Positions 59,499 through 64,000 of a stretch of DNA of 64,000 nt are shown piece by piece. The first letter of the stretch is position 1. Each line of letters starts with the position of its first letter. The notes under the pieces were generated by a model. It did no database searches. It saw only the letters and a list, made by a program, of their open reading frames with translations, and was not told the origin of the DNA. A program made the translations under genes and the position numbers. This stretch comes from Paragordius varius (taxonomy: Eukaryota; Nematomorpha). The stretch spans positions 6,696,001-6,760,000 of the forward strand of contig OZ176052.1 in NCBI GenBank assembly GCA_964247055.1. The letters run 5' to 3'.

Positions 59499-61796
59499 TA
59501 AGGTGACCAGACGTCCCGCTTTTGGCGGGACAGTCCCGCTTTTTCACACTTTGTCCCGCGTCCCGCTACGCTTTTGAAATGTCCCGCTTTTTCAAGATTA
59601 TATAAAAAATAATTTTTTTTAATACATTTAAATTTTTTATTAAAAATTTCTTTTTTTTATTCGTTTAATTTTTTTATCATTAGTTATCTTTAAAATCTAT
59701 ATCAATTTTAAATTACAATTTTTTATTATTTTTTTCAAATTTATATCATGTAATTATACATTTTGCTTCCTACTCTTTCTACCAACATTATCAAAAAGAC
59801 TAATTAATACCACAAATCGGTAGCTTATACAACTTCATAAAATTAAGGTGGTAAAATATATTTTTACTAATAATTTAGTTATATTACCTGCCAATCTTAT
59901 CAAAAAGACAAATTAATACCAAAAATCGGTAGCTTATACGTTTATTCCAGAAAACTAAGGTAATATTTTTTTAAACTAATATTAGTAAAAAATATGAGTA
60001 CAAAAACAGGTTATTAATTCAACAATGAATTAATCAAAGAATTTCCTTTAACGAAGAATGAATCATTTATTAAATGTTCTTTATGCGAGGGGGAATTCAC
60101 CCTAGCACATGGCGGCAAGCGTGATATTACAAAGCATATGAAAACATAGAAACATAAAAATTGTTTAGATGTGGCATCATCATCATCTTACAAAATGGGC
60201 GATTTTTATCGAAAAACCGCTTTTGGAGAGAAAGAAAAAAAATTGGCACTAGCCGAAGGCGTTTTATCTTTTCACGTGGTTAATCACAATCATTCCTTTA
60301 GTTCTATGGATTGTACCTCACAGATTATTCGTACCTTATTCAATAAAAAATTAACATGTGCCCGTACAAAGGCTGAAGTCATTGTATGCAATGTCCTTTC
60401 GCCACATGCATTTTCTAAAATATAAAAGATTTGCTGAAAATTAATTTCATATCGCTATACTCTGCTGCATCAAATCACATGGCAACAAAATTATTTCCCA
60501 CTTTAATAAGATATTTTTATCCAGAAACCGGAGTAAAAATTTAAATTTTAGTTCTATTTCTCTCGGTGAAAATTCCGACATAATTTTTACTTCAATAATG
60601 AATATTCTAGAAAAAAATAATTTAAAAAACAAAATCATCGCATATTGCGCTGACAACACCAATACGAACTTCGGTGGAAAAGCAAGGAGGGGAACAAAAA
60701 ATATTTTTTAATAAATTGGCAGATATCTTAATCAAAACATTATTGGCGCTGGGTGTGCACATATATAACACAATGCTATTCAAACAGCTGCTGATTTGAT
60801 ATTTCTAGATATGGAAAATGTAGTTGTTAAAATACATTTCTATTTTTATATATATACGGTACGCGTTGAAACGCTTAAGGGAATTCTGTGAAAATGCAGA
60901 AGTTTATTATCAAAAAATGCTTAGATATTGTAAAACTCGTTGGTTATTCTGCCAGCTATTGAGAGAATTTTAAAAATGTATGATCCTTTAAAATCCTATT
61001 TTTTATCACAGGACAAATGTCCTACTACTTTCGAAAAGTTTTTTGAAAGTGATTCTTCAAAAATATAGTTATTCCTACATAATCAAGCTTCTCTCTTTCA
61101 AAATGTTATTGAATTGGTAGAATGTGACAAAATTTTGGCTATCAAAGTAACCAATGAAGTTGGTAACCTAAGATTCCAATGTCAAGAAAGGTTAGTAAAT
61201 AATTTTATACCATTAATCATCCGCAATATTATAATTAATTTGGAAAAACAAAGCTTAATAAATTGCCAAGATATCCTGTACCATATAAAAATGTTTTATA
61301 CAAACTGTAAAGATTATTTGGAAGACTGGACGGTGCAATCCAATGATCATTGGATAACATTAAAACCAGAATTTAATTGGTGCGATGTTCAAAAATCATT
61401 TGATTACATCTGCATCTCCCAAAAATTCCCAAAAAGTAATCTTTCAGAAAATGATCCTTTTTCTGAAGAGTTAAAAAATATATTAATAATGACAAACTTA
61501 AATTATGTGAAATTGTTAGAAATATTTCATCATTTTGAAACAAACTATTTTAATACAATATTTTAAAAATTGTGGAATTGGCACTATCTTAAAACCAACG
61601 CTGCTACTGAGCGCGTTTTTTCCACACTAAATAAGGTGTGGACATCGGAAAAATCAAATTTACATGTCGAAACTAAAGGCCATTTTATCTGTCAAATATA
61701 ATTTGACAAATACTTGTGAAGACCTATATTTTAAAAAAGGATGACAATCTGCTAAAACGCAGTCCCTCAAATAAAAAAATATACCAAAAAATAAAA

Positions 61797-61834
<38 letters not shown>

Positions 61835-61958
61835 GTATTTGTGTTAAAAATAAATAAATATTACAATAAATTTTTTGTATAAAAATTTTTGGTTGGACCC
61901 CCCATGCCCCCCTTTCTCAGATTTGTCCCGTTTTTCTTCAAAAAATCTGGTCACTTTA
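59499..61958 (+). mobile_element. 2.46-kb hAT transposon (BED-finger family) with perfect TSD
   Basis: Terminal inverted repeats: taaggtgaccaga at 59499 and tctggtcacttta ending at 61958. An exact 8-bp duplication, tgtataat, lies at 59491-59498 and 61959-61966. Subterminal gtcccgc repeats crowd the left end and gtcccg recurs at the right. The interior encodes a broken transposase (next entry) and an (AT)n run at 61801-61832. It belongs to the same TIR family as 2139-6061. The perfect duplication suggests a fairly recent insertion, though the coding part is already decayed. Confidence 0.92.
60036..61742 (+). pseudogene. Broken hAT transposase with BED zinc finger
   Basis: Reading from about 60036, a BED-type finger is visible: CSLCEGEFTLAHGGKRDITK followed by HMKT, an in-frame stop, and KHK (C-x2-C ... 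H-x4-H). An open stretch at 60171-60425 (DFYRKTAFGEKEKKLALAEG) follows. Frames are then broken several times up to a longer open part at 61114-61566, and the hAT dimerisation region near 61600-61740 reads ERVFSTLNKVWTSEKSNL, then TCEDLYFKK in another frame. At least four stops or frame changes make it non-functional. ZBED-like hAT transposases are the closest family. Confidence 0.85.
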
Positions 61959-62109
61959 TGTATAATCCTTAAAATTATTTTTAAAATTATATTTTAAATG
62001 ATTAAAATTTAATGTTTTTAAAAAGGTATCAACCTATATCAATTTCTTTTGCTTTCTAGCAAAATATATTTTACCTTACTTTAAGGATTAATAAGTACAC
62101 AAATTTTTT

Positions 62110-64000
62110 TTAAAAAATTTGTCCATTAAGTTTAATACAAATGATTCTTTTAATAATACAATGAATTAGGTAATTTTTGACAAACAAGCAAATTAGATAC
62201 TTTATTTATTTTCTCTTGAATATTTTTCCATCATTGGCTCGCGGAATCGGTGAATGTCGCTCGCATTTGAAAAAGTTGGGAAGAATTTCGTCTCTGCTAA
62301 AATTATCTGTTCGATATAATAAAATTATTATTTATTACAGAATATATTAAAATAGCAAATTAAAATGGCAAAACAATGCAACTATTTTTTATTTGACGAA
62401 TGAGACTTTAACAGCAGTATTAAATATTTTTAAATATATTACATAGTAACTACATAATAATTAACCATTTGTGGACTAGAAACTAATAGTTAACTGTTGG
62501 AATTATTAACCAAAGCACAAAAATAATTCAAATCTAAAAAATAACGAGAATTATTTTATATAATCCTAAATGCTTTAAATATTTACTTAATGGTGCATTT
62601 TATGGTTGGGTTATGGGTTTTTATTGTCTTTTTTATAGCAAATGCAAAATACTGCTCGGAGGACTGTTTTTTTTCGCTGATATTCAATACCTCCTTATGT
62701 TCTTCGTCACGCCAACCTGAGGAAAGGGGTTGATCAACAGAATTTTAAGTGTCAATTATCCGAATTTCCATATTTGCTTATCTTGTTATTCAATAATCAT
62801 TAGTTAAAGTTGAGAGGTAGTCGATAGAGGGGTTTCAAATGATGAGAAATGATGTCTTTTCTGTTATGATGGAAACATTGTCAAGATTATCATTTTTATT
62901 GTGAATAAACCGAATTTTTTATTTTCTTATCATGTTCTTTTTGATTCTCATTAGTTTAAACGGAGAAGCAGTCAATAGAGAGGCGGGTTCTAATGGCTGA
63001 AAAATAAATTTTCTTATGATGGGAGTACTGTCAAAATTATCAGAATTTTTAGTGCGAAATCGTTTAAATTTCCATCTTATGTTGTTCTTTTGGACAATTC
63101 ATCATTGTAGGGCAGCTAGTTAATTGAATTTCAGGATTTATTTAAATTGCTGATATCAGATCTGATAATTTTTACAGTATTTCCATCATAAAAGAAAAGG
63201 CATCCACTTCTCAGTCACAAGAAACCGCCACTCAATCGACTGCTTCTCAGTTAAAACTAATGAATATCAAAAAGAACATAATAAGTAACTAAAAAATTCG
63301 GTTTATTTCACAATAAAAATGATAATCCTTACAGAACTTACATCATAATAAAAAATGCATTTACTTATAAAACGATGAATATTAAAAAAAGCATAATAAA
63401 TTCGGACCTCGACTATATAAAAATCTGATAATCTTGACATTACTTAAAGTTCAAATTTTGTTATCATATTCTTTTCCATAATTCCTCAATTTAATTGAGG
63501 GATATTCTGATTCGCTAAATCTTACTATTTTTTTATTTGTTCTTCCTGCGCGTTTTAATCCAAATTTGATTCAGAGTCAATCAAAATCTCCATTTTTTAA
63601 GAAAACTGAGCTGAACGGATGGATTTATGCAAAAAATTACTCAAACGCAAACGAGGAAATAATAATGAAAAATGGAAATAAAGTGAAAGACTAATTCAAA
63701 AAACGACTCAGTCATTAGGGGCATCCATAAGAAGAATAATACATAACTCAATGAACTTAAACGTTTTTCGGAAACATGCCTTAAAATCACAATTTGTGAA
63801 CTTTTATTTTTTTAAATCCTAGTTTATCAGTTGAGCGAAACAGAGAAACCAAATCAAATAAAGTGCACAGTCACTCTCGCTGCATTTATGTATTTAAATT
63901 TTTATATTTTGGAATTCATATGGGCCCAAACGTAAGTGATAGTTAACAAAAAAAGTAACTTAAGTTATAAATTCAGGGCCATAAAAAATCCATTTTATGG
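62110..64000. repeat. Palindromic element with ~143-bp subrepeats, copy 2 (runs off the window)
   Basis: Direct-orientation second copy of 55850-58400. Left landmarks are gattcttttaataataca and catcattggctcgcggaatc. Forward units have agtcgatagaggggt at 62823 and agtcaatagagaggc at 62966 (143 bp apart); the inverted unit has ccgccactcaatcgactgct at about 63227. The right part (aacatgccttaaaatcacaa, ttcagggccataaaaaatcc) continues past 64000. It lacks the hAT insertion found in copy 1. Confidence 0.75.

Noticed and set aside
1-64000. CRISPR arrays, bacterial operons, retroviral or Polinton-type elements
   Set aside because: The tandem arrays have repeat units of 100 bp or more in inverted pairs, not CRISPR spacing. 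Genes are intron-split. No gag, integrase, capsid or LTR pair was recognised.

Overview
The window is very AT-rich eukaryotic nuclear DNA. Genes are split by GT-AG introns and the intergenic space is full of repeats. The gene set (an extracellular heparan sulfatase, a class C 7TM receptor, FBXW9 and DNAJC16 homologues) points to an animal. I cannot name the species. Three introns are only 23, 25 and 31 nt long. Introns that short are known from a few simplified animals such as dicyemids, so a simplified spiralian is a speculative suggestion only. Many other introns here are ordinary, from 57 nt to 3 kb.

Layout. 1-7.3 kb is repeat DNA: a truncated tandem-repeat element, then a 3.9 kb hAT-type transposon with an intact 8-bp target duplication that has been invaded by a 1.85 kb palindrome and a Helitron-like element, then an (AT)n tract and a MITE. 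7.4-16.8 kb (minus strand) is a complete 14-exon Sulf gene (heparan sulfate 6-O-endosulfatase); every splice phase closes and the model encodes 1131 residues. 16.8-23.2 kb is intergenic, with small MITEs and dispersed repeats. 23.2-28.7 kb (plus) is a nine-exon FBXW9 homologue (457 residues) with a dead LINE in intron 4, followed by a small possible membrane-protein ORF. 29-34.2 kb is repeats, including a foldback element. 34.2-43.7 kb (plus) is a twelve-exon DNAJC16 homologue (about 1499 residues) that keeps the thioredoxin-like and C-terminal parts but shows no J domain. 44.9-46.6 kb is a non-autonomous hAT element carrying a Helitron fragment. 46.7-54.5 kb (minus) is a divergent class C (metabotropic-glutamate-like) receptor whose large intron holds a foldback element and a mariner fossil. 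54.5-64 kb has no host gene: two direct copies of a palindromic element with ~143-bp subrepeats (one interrupted by a hAT insertion for which the other copy gives the empty site), separated by a degenerate BED-finger hAT transposon with a perfect 8-bp target duplication.

The host genes are not functionally linked to each other. Sulf would edit cell-surface heparan sulfate and the receptor would sit in the plasma membrane. FBXW9 is a presumed SCF substrate adaptor, and the DNAJC16-like protein is presumably an ER/secretory membrane protein. Most of the remaining DNA is explained by at least four hAT-like insertions, three foldback families, a tRNA-type SINE, mariner/Tc1 elements, a LINE and Helitron pieces. 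All exon coordinates come from reading splice motifs and homology by eye; no search was run.
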